From: Thermohalobaculum sp964576075
GTDB taxonomy: Bacteria; Pseudomonadota; Alphaproteobacteria; Rhodobacterales; Rhodobacteraceae
DNA: 64,000 nucleotides
Assembly: GCA_964576075.1 (NCBI GenBank)
Contig: CAZNTX010000009.1
Coordinates: 1 to 64,000 of the forward strand
Reading direction: 5' to 3'
In this document: positions 27,095 to 35,476 of the stretch, one piece after another
Numbering within the stretch: the stretch's first letter is position 1
Layout of the letters: each line of letters opens with the position of its first letter
Made by a program: the position numbers and the translations under genes
Notes under the pieces: model-generated
Told to the model about the DNA's origin: nothing
What the model saw: only the letters and a program-made list of their open reading frames with translations
The model's database searches: none

Positions 27095-27515
27095 GCGCCC
27101 ACTCGGCACGCGGGCGGCCCGCCGGTCAAGGGGGCGGCGGGCCCGTTGCGACCGTGGAGGGGACAGATCCTCGCGAGCCTGGATTACCAGGTGGGCGCCG
27201 GATGCGCGAGGCCACGGCCAAGCACAGAGCCAGCTCCCGCGAGAGAGATATGGCCACCAGGATTCTGACCTCGCACGAGAGGAACAGCACCCGCCTGTCA
27301 GCTACATAATCTCGCCGCCCCCGCCTGCATAGCCCCGCAGATCTCGGCGGGCGCGCACGTCGCCCTCGGCGACGGGCGGCGGGCGCGGGAGGCTCGATGC
27401 CTCCCGCGCCCGCTCCCCCCCAATCAAGCGCTCCCGCCGCTCGCCGAGCCCGCACCCCGCGCCGATCGGCGGCAACGCGCCCCGGCGCCGCGGCGCGCGG
27501 CAGGGCCGCCGGCGG
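27095..27515. other. Intergenic stretch with a lower-GC patch
   Basis: About 420 bases between the cyclo-ligase and purC genes. A patch around 27210-27315 is lower in G+C than its surroundings and contains only very short frames. A strong hairpin lies at 27379-27413. I see no gene or RNA here. Confidence 0.4.
27379..27413 (-). terminator. Hairpin downstream of purC
   Basis: A 15-bp perfect stem (GCGGGCGCGGGAGGC and its complement) around the loop TCGAT, about 100 bases past the purC stop. No T-run follows. A shorter hairpin with the same loop lies at 29377-29395. Confidence 0.5.
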
Positions 27516-28277
27516 TCAGTGGACGAGCTTCGGCCCGCGCTTGCCGTTGCCCGCCTCCGGCAGGATGCCGAGCCGGCGCGCCACCTCGGTATAGGCGTCC
27601 GACAGCGAGCCGAGATCGCGGCGGAACACGTCCTTGTCGAGCTTCTGCCCGGTCTTCACGTCCCAGAGCCGGCAGCTGTCGGGGCTGATCTCGTCGGCCA
27701 GGATGATGCGCTGATAGTCCCCGTCCCAGATCCGCCCGGTCTCGATCTTGAAGTCGACGAGCTTGATCCCGACGCCGAGGAACAGCCCGGAGAGGAAATC
27801 GTTCACCCGCAGCGCGAGCGAGATCATGTCGTCCACATCCTGCTGCGTCGCCCAATTGAAGGCGAGGATGTGCTCCTCGGTGACCATCGGATCGCCGAGC
27901 TTGTCGTCCTTGTAGTAGAACTCGATGATCGGCCGGGGCAGCGCCGTCCCCTCCTCGATCCCGAGCCGCTTCGACAGCGACCCGGCCGCGACATTGCGCA
28001 CCACCACCTCGACGGGAATGATCTCGCAGGCGCGGATCAACTGCTCACGCATGTTGATGCGGCGGATGAAATGGTTGGGGATGCCGACGCCCGTCAGCGA
28101 CGACATGATGTATTCGGAGATGCGGTTGTTCAGCACCCCCTTGCCGTCGATCACGTCGTGCTTCTCGGCGTTGAAGGCCGTGGCGTCGTCCTTGAAATAC
28201 TGGATGTAAGTCCCCGGCTCGGGGCCCTCGTAAAGTATCTTCGCCTTGCCTTCGTAGACCAGCCTGCGCCGCGCCAT
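27516..28277 (-). CDS. purC: Phosphoribosylaminoimidazole-succinocarboxamide synthase
   Basis: A protein of 253 residues for step eight of purine synthesis (CAIR + Asp + ATP to SAICAR). Motifs: LVYEGKAKILYEG at the start, FKDDATAFNAEKHDVIDGKG, VEVVVRNVAAGSLSKRLG, LVDFKIETGR and ILADEISPDSCRLWD. Length matches the bacterial enzyme. The ATG at 28277 gives the family N-terminus. It is followed by a hairpin and neighbours the ATPase zeta-subunit gene, an arrangement familiar in Rhodobacterales. Confidence 0.97.
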   Translation of the reverse strand: MARRRLVYEGKAKILYEGPEPGTYIQYFKDDATAFNAEKHDVIDGKGVLNNRISEYIMSSLTGVGIPNHFIRRINMREQLIRACEIIPVEVVVRNVAAGSLSKRLGIEEGTALPRPIIEFYYKDDKLGDPMVTEEHILAFNWATQQDVDDMISLALRVNDFLSGLFLGVGIKLVDFKIETGRIWDGDYQRIILADEISPDSCRLWDVKTGQKLDKDVFRRDLGSLSDAYTEVARRLGILPEAGNGKRGPKLVH

Positions 28278-28421
28278 GGGGAAACTCCATGAGAATGGGG
28301 GCGCCGGCGGGAGGCCCGCCACGCCGTCCCCAGTCTATAAGAACCGAGGGACGCCGCGGCAAGGTGCGGGACCGGAATTGCCCGCAGGGCGGGGGCGGCG
28401 GGGCCCCCGCTTCGGACCGGA

Positions 28422-28832
28422 TCATTGCGAGACGTCGGCCCCGGTGCGCGGCGCGTCGTTCTCGAAGATCGAGCGGCCCGCCTCGCGATCGGCGTCGAAG
28501 ACCGACATCTCCTCGGCGCTCAGCATCCGGTCGCGGTCGGTGTCGTAGGTCGCGAAGGCGCCGACGGTGAGCTCGGCCCTGTCGAGCGCGCCGCTATCGT
28601 CGAGATCGGCCATCTCGAAGACCCGGTCGGGCTCCGAGAGACCGACCTCCGCGGGGCTCAGCGCGCCGTTGCCGTCGTCGTCATAGCGGTCGAAGGTGTT
28701 GGCCGCGGTGTAGCCCGAGACGAACTCCCCGGCATTCACCTGCCCGTCGTCGTTGTCGTCCCAGGTGACGGCGAGCGCCGGAGCGGCGGCGAGGCCCAGC
28801 ATGGCGGCGATGGCGGTCGTCCTGGCGAGCAT
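28422..28832 (-). CDS. Secreted EF-hand calcium-binding protein
   Basis: A protein of 136 residues with a signal peptide (AAMLGLAAAPALA) and four EF-hand loops: DDNDDGQVNAGE, YDDDGNGALSPAE, DLDDSGALDRAE and DTDRDRMLSAEE. The fourth has Arg at the usual Gly position and may bind weakly. A strong Shine-Dalgarno AAAGGAGG precedes the ATG. Likely periplasmic calcium sensing or buffering; specific role unknown. Confidence 0.87.
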   Translation of the reverse strand: MLARTTAIAAMLGLAAAPALAVTWDDNDDGQVNAGEFVSGYTAANTFDRYDDDGNGALSPAEVGLSEPDRVFEMADLDDSGALDRAELTVGAFATYDTDRDRMLSAEEMSVFDADREAGRSIFENDAPRTGADVSQ

Positions 28833-28984
28833 GTCAGCCTCCTTTCGTTTGTCTGACATCGCCGCACCTAATCGGTCGCGCGCGGCGATCAACCGGCCCG
28901 GCCGCGATTTGGCGCATTGCGGGAAAGGCCGCGGCGTTTCATGGTCGCGCCCGGACAGAATCGCCCGGGACAGGGAGGCAGGAG

Positions 28985-29308
28985 ATGACGACCTTCGACG
29001 AGCGCGAGCAGGCGTTCGAGGCCAAGTTCGCCCATGACGCCGAGATGCAGTTCATGGCCGAGGCGCGCCGCGCCAAGCAGCTCGGCCTCTGGGCCGGCAA
29101 GCAGCTCGGGCTCAACGAGCAAGGCGTCGTGCTCTATGCCAAGCGCATCCTCTCGCGCAGCCTCGAGCAGCCCGGCATCGACCATGTGGTCGCGCAGATC
29201 GAGAGCGATCTGAAGATGGCCGGCGTCGAGCCCGAGAGCCCGGTCGCCGCAAAGGCCGCGGAGCTCCTCGCCCAGGCGAAAGACAGCCTCCTCAAGGAAG
29301 GCTACTGA
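28985..29308 (+). CDS. ATPase inhibitor subunit zeta (DUF1476 family)
   Basis: A helical protein of 107 residues that begins MTTFDEREQAFEAKFAHD and continues RRAKQLGLWAGKQLGL, matching the zeta subunit first found in Paracoccus denitrificans F1Fo-ATP synthase. There the N-terminus inserts in F1 and blocks ATP hydrolysis. The four-helix part follows to the C-terminus (AELLAQAKDSLL). GGGAGGCAGGAG precedes the ATG. It lies near purC. Confidence 0.93.
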   Translation: MTTFDEREQAFEAKFAHDAEMQFMAEARRAKQLGLWAGKQLGLNEQGVVLYAKRILSRSLEQPGIDHVVAQIESDLKMAGVEPESPVAAKAAELLAQAKDSLLKEGY

Positions 29309-29376
29309 GCCCTCCACGGGCGCGCCCCTATCCGACGGGGCGCCCGCGCGGCGCCCCCGGCGGCGCGCGCGGCGGG

Positions 29377-29395
29377 GCGGGGCTCGATGCCCCGC
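29377..29395. terminator. Short hairpin with TCGAT loop
   Basis: A 7-bp stem (GCGGGGC / GCCCCGC) around TCGAT, 69 bases past the zeta-subunit gene. It shares GGCTCGATGCC with the hairpin after purC. Confidence 0.35.
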
Positions 29396-29465
29396 ATCGC
29401 CGCCCCCCTCCGAGCCCTTGACCTCCGCGGCCCGCCCGCTTTCTTCGCCCGCGGGAGGATGGAGC

Positions 29466-31007
29466 ATGCCCTGTGCCGCGGACCGGCCGGTCACGGTCGT
29501 CTGGTTCAAGCGCGATCTGAGGACGGAGGACCACGCGCCGCTCGCCGAGGCCGCGGCCCGCGGCGATCGCGTCGTGCCCCTCTATATCGTCGAGCCGGAG
29601 CTCTGGGCTCAGCCGGTCGCGAGCGCGCGGCAGTGGCGCTTCGTCGCCGGCGCCCTCGAGGCGCTCGCGGAGGAGCTCGCCGGCCTCGGCGCCCCCCTGA
29701 CGATCCGCACCGGCGACGCCGTCGAGACCCTCGCCGCGCTCCGCTCGGAGATCGGCCCCTTCACCCTCGCCTCCCACGAGGAGACCGGCGACGCCTGGAC
29801 CTTCGCGCGCGACCGCAGCGTCGCCGCCTGGGCCCGCGCCGAGGGCGTGCCCTGGGAGGAGCGCCCCGCCGCCGGGGTCGTCCGCCGCCTCCCGAGCCGC
29901 GACGGCTGGGCCGAGCGCTGGGACCGGCGCATGCTCGAGACCCAGCGCCCCGCCCCCGCCGCCCTGCCCCCGCACGGCCTCGCCCCCGGCGCGCTCCCCT
30001 CCGAGCGCGATCTCGGCCTCGCCCCGGACCCCGCCGAGGCGCTGCCCGCCTCCGCCCTCGCCGCCCGCGAGACGCTCGAGGGCTTCCTCCACGCCCGCGG
30101 GCGGGACTACCGCCGCGCCATGTCCTCCCCCGTCACCGCCTACGATGCCTGCTCGCGCCTCTCGCCCCATCTCGCCTGGGGCACGATCTCCACCCGCGCC
30201 TGCTACCAGGCCGCTCTCGAGGTCAAGCGCACCCACACCGACGGCACATGGCGCGCCTCCATCGACAGCTTCGCCGCGCGGCTCCACTGGCGCTGCCATT
30301 TCATGCAGAAGCTCGAGGACGAGCCCGAGATCGAGCACCGCTGCATGCACCCGCTCTACGAGGGCCTGCGCGAGGGCGACCACGACCCCGCCCGTCTCGC
30401 CGCCTGGGAGCGGGGCGAGACCGGCCTGCCCATGGTCGATGCCTGCCTGCGCGCCCTCCGCGCCACCGGCTGGCTCAATTTCCGCATGCGCGCGATGGTC
30501 GTCTCGGTCGCCGCCTATCACCTCTGGCTCGACTGGCGCCGCTTCGGCCCCCCGCTCGCCCGCCTCTTCACCGATTTCGAGCCCGGCATCCACTGGAGCC
30601 AGTGCCAGATGCAATCGGGCACCACGGGCATCAACACGCTGCGCGTCTACAACCCCGTCAAGCAGTCGAAGGACCAGGATCCGGAGGGGGTCTTCCTCCG
30701 CCGCTGGCTGCCGGAACTCGCAGGCGTGCCCGAGGGCTACGTCCACGAACCCTGGAAGATGCCGGAGAGCGTCGCCCGCGCGAGCGGCTGCCGGATCGGG
30801 ACGGACTACCCCGCCCCCATCGTCGAGCCCGTCGCCGCCGCCCGGGCGGCGCGCGAGCGCGTCTATGCCCGCCGCCGCGCGGAGGGCTTCGCGGAGGCCA
30901 AGAGCGCAGTGCTGACCCGCCACGCCTCGCGCCGCCGCCCGCGCGGCGAGGACCCCGCCCCGAAGCGCCGCCGCAGCGAGCCGAAGCAGACGCGGTTCGA
31001 TTTCTGA
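29466..31007 (+). CDS. Cryptochrome/photolyase family protein
   Basis: A flavoprotein of 513 residues, probably a DNA photolyase that repairs UV pyrimidine dimers with light. The N-terminal antenna domain begins VVWFKRDLRTEDHAPL. The FAD domain (about 200-480) has SRLSPHLAWGTIS, RLHWRCHFMQK, GLPMVDACLRALRATGW, RMRAMVVS and the long CQMQSGTTGIN...YNPVKQSKDQDP block. A basic C-terminal tail follows (KRRRSEPKQTRFDF). GGAGGATGGAG precedes the ATG at 29466. A DUF2256 gene, often linked with such enzymes, lies 1.7 kb downstream with two unrelated genes between. Confidence 0.93.
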   Translation: MPCAADRPVTVVWFKRDLRTEDHAPLAEAAARGDRVVPLYIVEPELWAQPVASARQWRFVAGALEALAEELAGLGAPLTIRTGDAVETLAALRSEIGPFTLASHEETGDAWTFARDRSVAAWARAEGVPWEERPAAGVVRRLPSRDGWAERWDRRMLETQRPAPAALPPHGLAPGALPSERDLGLAPDPAEALPASALAARETLEGFLHARGRDYRRAMSSPVTAYDACSRLSPHLAWGTISTRACYQAALEVKRTHTDGTWRASIDSFAARLHWRCHFMQKLEDEPEIEHRCMHPLYEGLREGDHDPARLAAWERGETGLPMVDACLRALRATGWLNFRMRAMVVSVAAYHLWLDWRRFGPPLARLFTDFEPGIHWSQCQMQSGTTGINTLRVYNPVKQSKDQDPEGVFLRRWLPELAGVPEGYVHEPWKMPESVARASGCRIGTDYPAPIVEPVAAARAARERVYARRRAEGFAEAKSAVLTRHASRRRPRGEDPAPKRRRSEPKQTRFDF

Positions 31008-31044
31008 CACGTCCCCGCGCCCAATCCGCGCATGGGGGTGGTAT

Positions 31045-31063
31045 ACTCGGTAACAGACCGAGT
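31045..31063 (+). promoter_or_regulatory. Small dyad overlapping a TATACT element before the Lys-rich gene
   Basis: ACTCGGT and ACCGAGT pair around a 5-base spacer, and TATACT at 31042-31047 looks like a -10 box just at its left edge. It lies 26 bases before the ATG at 31089. No good -35 could be identified. It could be an operator or an mRNA hairpin. Confidence 0.3.
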
Positions 31064-31088
31064 CCGCTCGCCAAGGAGACCATCCCCG

Positions 31089-32183
31089 ATGCCCGCCAAG
31101 ATCACCGCGCCCGTCGGCAAGGGCGCCAAGAACGAGCCGAAGGACGTCGAGACCGTCAAGGAGCTCCTCAACCCCTTCTCCAAGATCGCCGGCTTCCCCA
31201 AGCTCAAGGTCGACGGCACGGCGACGCCCAAGCTCCACGACGCCATCGGCAAGTTCCAGCTCCATGTCTGCGGGTTCAAGCCGGACTACCGCGTCGACCC
31301 CGGCAAGCGCTCGATGAAAACCCTGCTCGCCGGCCCCTCCAAGGCCAAGGCCGAGCAGCAGAAGACGGAGAAGGCCGGCGAGAAGGCCAAGACCGCCGAG
31401 AAGGAGAAGGCGCGCAAGGAAGCCGCCGCGGCAGCCGAGGCGGCGCGGAAGACCGTCGTCAAGAACCCGAAAAAGGACGATGCGTCATCGGGTTGGGATC
31501 AGCTCTTCAAAGACCTCGAGGGGTATGCCGAGGCGCTCTTCGAGGAGTATTTCGGCAAGGAGACCAAGGCCGGCAAATCCGCCGAGGAGGCCGCGAAGAA
31601 AGCCGCGGAGCAGGCTGGCAAGGCGGTCAAGAAGAAGGCGACCGAGGAGGCCAAGAAGAAGCAGAAGGAGATCGAGAAGATCGGCGGCGAGTCCGCGGAC
31701 GACCTGAAGCCCTCGCGCGGGGTCGTGCAGGGGCCGATCGCGGGCGTCGACAAGAAGATCGTCAACGTGCTGTTCGAGGTCTCCGCCTTCTACGAGAAGC
31801 CGATCGTCGTCACCTCGGGCCTGCGCAGCCCGCAGAAGCAGGGCGAGGTGATGTTCAAGTATTGGGCCAGCAACCTCGACCGAGGCAAGATCTACGGCCT
31901 GTTGAAGAAGGACGAGACGCTGCGCAAGAAGCTCGACGATCACTTCAACAAGGGCGAGAAGAAGCAGTTCGTCGATCTGATCAAGCCGAACGCCAAATGG
32001 TTCTCGCGGCATGTGCGCGGCCTGGCGGTCGATATCAAGAAAAGTACGGACAAGAAGATGCTGGATGCACTCGGCACCGTGCTGCGCCATCTGCCGGAGA
32101 ACCTCTGCCACCACTTCGACGACCGCGGCAAGACGGTGCCCTCCAAGATCCCCGAGAGCGTCAAGAAGACCTGGAAGAAATAG
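31089..32183 (+). CDS. Lys-rich protein with PG-binding-like N-terminus and M15-like C-terminus
   Basis: A protein of 364 residues with no signal peptide. Residues 1-80 (VGKGAKNEPKDVETVKELLN...) resemble a peptidoglycan-binding repeat. Residues about 83-220 are a Lys/Ala/Glu-rich coiled coil. The C-terminal domain (about 230-364) has VVTSGLRSPQKQGEVMF, SRHVRGLAVDIKKS and LCHHFDDRG, giving His, Asp and His in the spacing of an M15-type zinc D,D-peptidase. AAGGAG precedes the ATG. Lysine dominates over arginine, unlike most genes here, suggesting transfer. It could be an endolysin-like or secreted wall-active effector. It separates the photolyase gene from DUF2256. Confidence 0.7.
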   Translation: MPAKITAPVGKGAKNEPKDVETVKELLNPFSKIAGFPKLKVDGTATPKLHDAIGKFQLHVCGFKPDYRVDPGKRSMKTLLAGPSKAKAEQQKTEKAGEKAKTAEKEKARKEAAAAAEAARKTVVKNPKKDDASSGWDQLFKDLEGYAEALFEEYFGKETKAGKSAEEAAKKAAEQAGKAVKKKATEEAKKKQKEIEKIGGESADDLKPSRGVVQGPIAGVDKKIVNVLFEVSAFYEKPIVVTSGLRSPQKQGEVMFKYWASNLDRGKIYGLLKKDETLRKKLDDHFNKGEKKQFVDLIKPNAKWFSRHVRGLAVDIKKSTDKKMLDALGTVLRHLPENLCHHFDDRGKTVPSKIPESVKKTWKK

Positions 32184-32220
32184 CGGTTGGCGGGCCCCGG
32201 GTGCGCCCTATAACCCGGTC

Positions 32221-32743
32221 ATGAACGAAGTTTTCGCCGCCCTCCTGCTCGCTCAAGCGCCGCTCGTCGTCTGCGGTCCCGCCGCCGTCGCCGGGTTCTC
32301 CGAGGGCGCGCCGGTGGACACCTGGGCGATCGAGAACCGATCGACGGAGGCGTGGTCGGTCGCGCGCGTCGAGATCGCGCTCGCCGGCTCGGCCGGGCGG
32401 CTGGTGTTCGACACGGCCCCGGGCGGGGGCGGGCGCAACGTCTCCCAACCCTTCCGGGCCATGGGGGGCGCCGCGGCCCTCTCCGCAGAGCCCGAGGTGC
32501 CGGACGGGGCGGGGTTCCTCGCGCTCGATTTCGCCCGGTTTCCCGCCGCGGCCCGCTTCCTCTTCACCATCGATATGGACGACCGGATCACCGGCTATGG
32601 CGGCACGACGGTCGCAGGCTCCGAGGTCGCGGGGGGCGCGCCTCACCGTCACCTTCCGCCATGCCGACGGGGGAGAGGCGACGCATGCGGGGCTGTTCGA
32701 CCCGCAGGGCGAGGCCGTCGCCGCCGCCTCCTGCCTCTCCTGA
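32221..32743 (+). pseudogene. Aggregation-factor-core-like protein, disrupted by a frameshift
   Basis: From the ATG at 32221 the frame encodes APVDTWAIENRSTEAWSV, EIALAGSAGRLVFDT, VSQPFRAMGGAAAL and FLFTIDMDDRITGYGG. This resembles the aggregation factor core proteins common in Rhodobacterales. After GSEVAG the coding signal moves to another frame that reads RLTVTFRHADGGEATHAGLF and ends at 32743. The break is at a run of six G (about 32631-32636); removing one G restores a single frame of about 173 residues. This may be a real mutation, slippage or a sequencing error. Its stop is 4 bases before the DUF2256 start. Confidence 0.65.
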
Positions 32744-32747
32744 CCCG

Positions 32748-32900
32748 ATGGCGCGGATGCGCAAGAAGGGCGATCTGCCGCAGAAGACCTGCGCCGCCTG
32801 CGGCCTGCCCTTCGCCTGGCGCAAGAAATGGGCGCGCGTCTGGGACGAGGTGCGCTATTGCTCCGAGCGCTGCCGCCGCGCCGCCAAGACCCGCGGCTGA
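32748..32900 (+). CDS. DUF2256 zinc-ribbon protein
   Basis: A basic protein of 50 residues with the DUF2256 pattern: KKGDLPQKTCAACGLPFAWR, then KKWARVWDEVRYCSERCR. The four cysteines (CxxC and CxxxC) probably bind zinc. The family is often next to or fused with cryptochrome/photolyase genes; here the photolyase is 1.7 kb upstream. It starts 4 bases after the frameshifted gene and converges with accA. Confidence 0.88.
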   Translation: MARMRKKGDLPQKTCAACGLPFAWRKKWARVWDEVRYCSERCRRAAKTRG

Positions 32901-32903
32901 GCC

Positions 32904-33863
32904 TCAGGCGAGCCCCTTCGCCCCCATCGCCACGAATTTGGCGCGGCGCTCGGCGCGCACCGCCTCGCGCGAGAGGGGGGTGAGCTCTGACAGCGCCGCC
33001 GAGATCGCCGCGCCCACCGCGTCGATGGTCGCCTCCGGCGCGCGCTGGGCGCCGCCCAAGGGCTCCTCGACCACGGCATCGCAGACCCCGAGCTTCAGGA
33101 GATCCTGCGCGGTGAGGCGGAGCGCCGTGGCCGCCTCGCGCATCTTCTCGGCGTTCTTCCAGAGGATAGAGGCGCAGCCCTCCGGCGAGATCACCGAATA
33201 GACCGAGTGCTCGAGCATGATCACCCGGTTGCCGGTGGCGAAGGCCACCGCCCCGCCGGAGCCGCCCTCCCCGATCACCACCGTCACGAGCGGCACGCCG
33301 AGGCGCAGGCAGGTCTCGGTCGCGCGCGCGATCGCCTCGGCCTGCCCGCGCTCCTCCGCGCCCTTGCCGGGATAGGCGCCCGGCGTGTCGACGAGGGTGA
33401 CGACGGGCAGGCCGAAGCGGTCGGCGAGCTCCATCAGCCGCACCGCCTTGCGATAGCCCTCCGGCCGGGCCATGCCGAAATTGCGCTCGAGCCGGGTCTT
33501 GGTGTCGCGCCCCTTCTCGTGGCCGATCACCACGCAGGGGCGGTCCTCGAACCGGGCGAGGCCGCCCACGACCGCATGGTCCTCGGCGAAATTGCGATCT
33601 CCCGCGAGGGCCATGTAGTCGGCGAAGAGCCGGTCGATATAGTCGGTCGCGTGGGGGCGGTCAGGGTGGCGGGCGACCTGGCATTTCCGCCAGGGGGAGA
33701 GGTCGGCGTAGAGTTCCGAGAGCATCTCCTCGGCGCGGCTGTCGAGCGCCTCGGCCTCCTCCTCGAGATCGAGTTCGGGGTTTTGCCGGGCGAGCGCGCG
33801 CAGCTCCTCCGCCTTGCCCTGAAGCTCCGCGAGCCCCTTCTCGAAGTCGAGATAATGCGCCAT
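32904..33863 (-). CDS. accA: Acetyl-CoA carboxylase carboxyltransferase subunit alpha
   Basis: A protein of 319 residues, one half of the carboxyltransferase that makes malonyl-CoA for fatty acid synthesis. It begins YLDFEKGLAELQGKAEELR and has the family blocks RPHATDYIDRLF, GHEKGRDTKTR, FGMARPEGYRKA, LVDTPGAYPGKGAEERGQ, GEGGSGGAVAF and EGCASILWK. Full length and intact. The stop converges with DUF2256. Confidence 0.98.
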   Translation of the reverse strand: MAHYLDFEKGLAELQGKAEELRALARQNPELDLEEEAEALDSRAEEMLSELYADLSPWRKCQVARHPDRPHATDYIDRLFADYMALAGDRNFAEDHAVVGGLARFEDRPCVVIGHEKGRDTKTRLERNFGMARPEGYRKAVRLMELADRFGLPVVTLVDTPGAYPGKGAEERGQAEAIARATETCLRLGVPLVTVVIGEGGSGGAVAFATGNRVIMLEHSVYSVISPEGCASILWKNAEKMREAATALRLTAQDLLKLGVCDAVVEEPLGGAQRAPEATIDAVGAAISAALSELTPLSREAVRAERRAKFVAMGAKGLA

Positions 33864-34084
33864 GCCGCCTCCCCTGGATCGCCGCTCACATAGGGCAGCC
33901 GGGGCGCGCGGCGCAAGCGGGCGGAGAGGCGGGAGGGAGCCGATGCGCCTCGGCTCGGTCGATGGGCGCGATCCGCACTCGGGGGGCCGATCCGCGGCGC
34001 AGGCCGGAGGCAGCGCTGCGGAGCGCCATCCCCGGCCCCGCGCCCGGGGGGAGCCGGGGCGGACGGCCGCCCCGGCGGGAGCGA

Positions 34085-34564
34085 TCACTCGGGCAGGATC
34101 ACCGTGTCGATCACGTGGATCACGCCGTTGGTGGCCTCGATGTCGGCCTGGGTGACGGTGGCGCCGTCGATGGTCACGCCGTCGGTCGCGTCGATCTCGA
34201 CGGTCGAGCCCTGCACGGTCTCGGGCGAGAGCGTCTGGCCCGCGATGTCGGCGGACATCACCTTGCCGGGGATCACGTGATAGGTCAGCACCGCCTGGAG
34301 CTGCCCCTTGTTCTCGGGCTTCAGAAGGTCCTCGACGGTGCCCTCGGGGAGCTTGGCGAAGGCCTCGTCCGTCGGGGCGAAGACGGTGAAGGGACCCTCG
34401 CCCTTGAGCGTCTCGACGAGATCGGCGGCCTGCACGGCGGCCACGAGCGTCTGGAAGGAGCCGGCGCCGACGGCGGTGTCGACGATGTCCTTCTCCGCCG
34501 CGCCGGCGGCGGGGGCGGTGGCGATGAGCCCGGCGAGGGCGGTCGCGGTCAGGAAGCTGCGCAT
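34085..34564 (-). CDS. Fasciclin-domain secreted protein
   Basis: A protein of 159 residues with a signal peptide (FLTATALAGLIATAPAAGA) and a single FAS1 domain. Landmarks are IVDTAVGAGSFQTLVAAVQA, GPFTVFAPTDEAFAKLP (H1 motif), LTYHVIPGKVM, and the H2 end GVIHVIDTVILP. FAS1 domains act in adhesion or ligand binding in the periplasm or at the surface. It is a single gene with gaps on both sides. Confidence 0.92.
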   Translation of the reverse strand: MRSFLTATALAGLIATAPAAGAAEKDIVDTAVGAGSFQTLVAAVQAADLVETLKGEGPFTVFAPTDEAFAKLPEGTVEDLLKPENKGQLQAVLTYHVIPGKVMSADIAGQTLSPETVQGSTVEIDATDGVTIDGATVTQADIEATNGVIHVIDTVILPE

Positions 34565-34743
34565 TCTGTCGTCTCCCGGTTGCAAAAACACGCCGCGGAA
34601 TGCGGCGTCGCCGGGGAAGATGGCGCGCCCTGCCCCGTGTCGACGGGCCAAGGCGCTGATCGCGCGGGTTTTTCTCCCGTCGGCAGGGGGCGCCGACCCG
34701 TGGGAAATGTTCCCCCGAAGCCTCGACCCCGCCCCGCCCCGCC

Positions 34744-35394
34744 CTAGGCGCGCCGCCGCGCGACGAGCCCGAGCCCCGCGATCGCCGCGAGCGCGAGCGG
34801 CAGCGTCGCGGGCAGCGGGATCGTCGAGGTCGAGCCCTCGAGCCGCAGGAAGGCGGTGCCGGGCCGCGCGAACTGCACCGCGTTCCCGGCGAGCTGGACC
34901 GTGGTGGAGGCGGCGGAGATCAGATTCTCCCCCTGCACCCCGCCGAGCCCGTCTCCTGGCAGGCTCGCCGCGCCGCCGGCCACCCCGATCCAGTAGGTCC
35001 CCGGATCGAGGACCAGCGTGACGGGCACGCCGCGCCGCGCGAGCGTGTCCGTCGCGTCGCCGTCGAAATCGACCACCGACACGGTGCTGTCGATGCTGAA
35101 GAGCAGCGCGCCGGGGACCGCCCCGCCGTCGCCGAAGATCTTGACCGTAGCGGCCCCGCCGACGGTGCCGGAGTCCGCCGCGGCGAAACTGTCGATCCGA
35201 GACACCCGGGCGCGCTCGTCGAGCACGATCCGCGTGGCGAAGTTCTGATCGTCGTAGATGTTGGTCGCGGTGCCCGTAAAGCTCCCGAGCCCGATGGCGT
35301 CGGGGCTCAGATCGACGAGAACGGCGGCACGGGCGGGAAGCAGGACCAGAGACAACACGGCGGCCACGAGGCCGGACAGCACGAACACGCGCAT
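34744..35394 (-). CDS. PEP/VPLPA-CTERM type surface protein
   Basis: A protein of 216 residues. A signal peptide (VAAVLSLVLLPARA) is followed by a beta-rich domain (DQNFATRIVL, PGTYWIGVAGGAASLPGDGL) and a C-terminal sorting tail: TSTIPLPATLPLALAAIAGL, then VARRRA. It is the second of three such tails in the window. The body resembles exported choice-of-anchor proteins of unknown role. The start codon at 35394 follows AAGGAGG. Confidence 0.8.
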   Translation of the reverse strand: MRVFVLSGLVAAVLSLVLLPARAAVLVDLSPDAIGLGSFTGTATNIYDDQNFATRIVLDERARVSRIDSFAAADSGTVGGAATVKIFGDGGAVPGALLFSIDSTVSVVDFDGDATDTLARRGVPVTLVLDPGTYWIGVAGGAASLPGDGLGGVQGENLISAASTTVQLAGNAVQFARPGTAFLRLEGSTSTIPLPATLPLALAAIAGLGLVARRRA

Positions 35395-35476
35395 GAAACC
35401 CTCCTTGGATTAAAATCACGAAGGGTTCTACAGGAAGCGCGCGATTCGGCCAATGCCGCAGCGGCAATCGGTCGGC

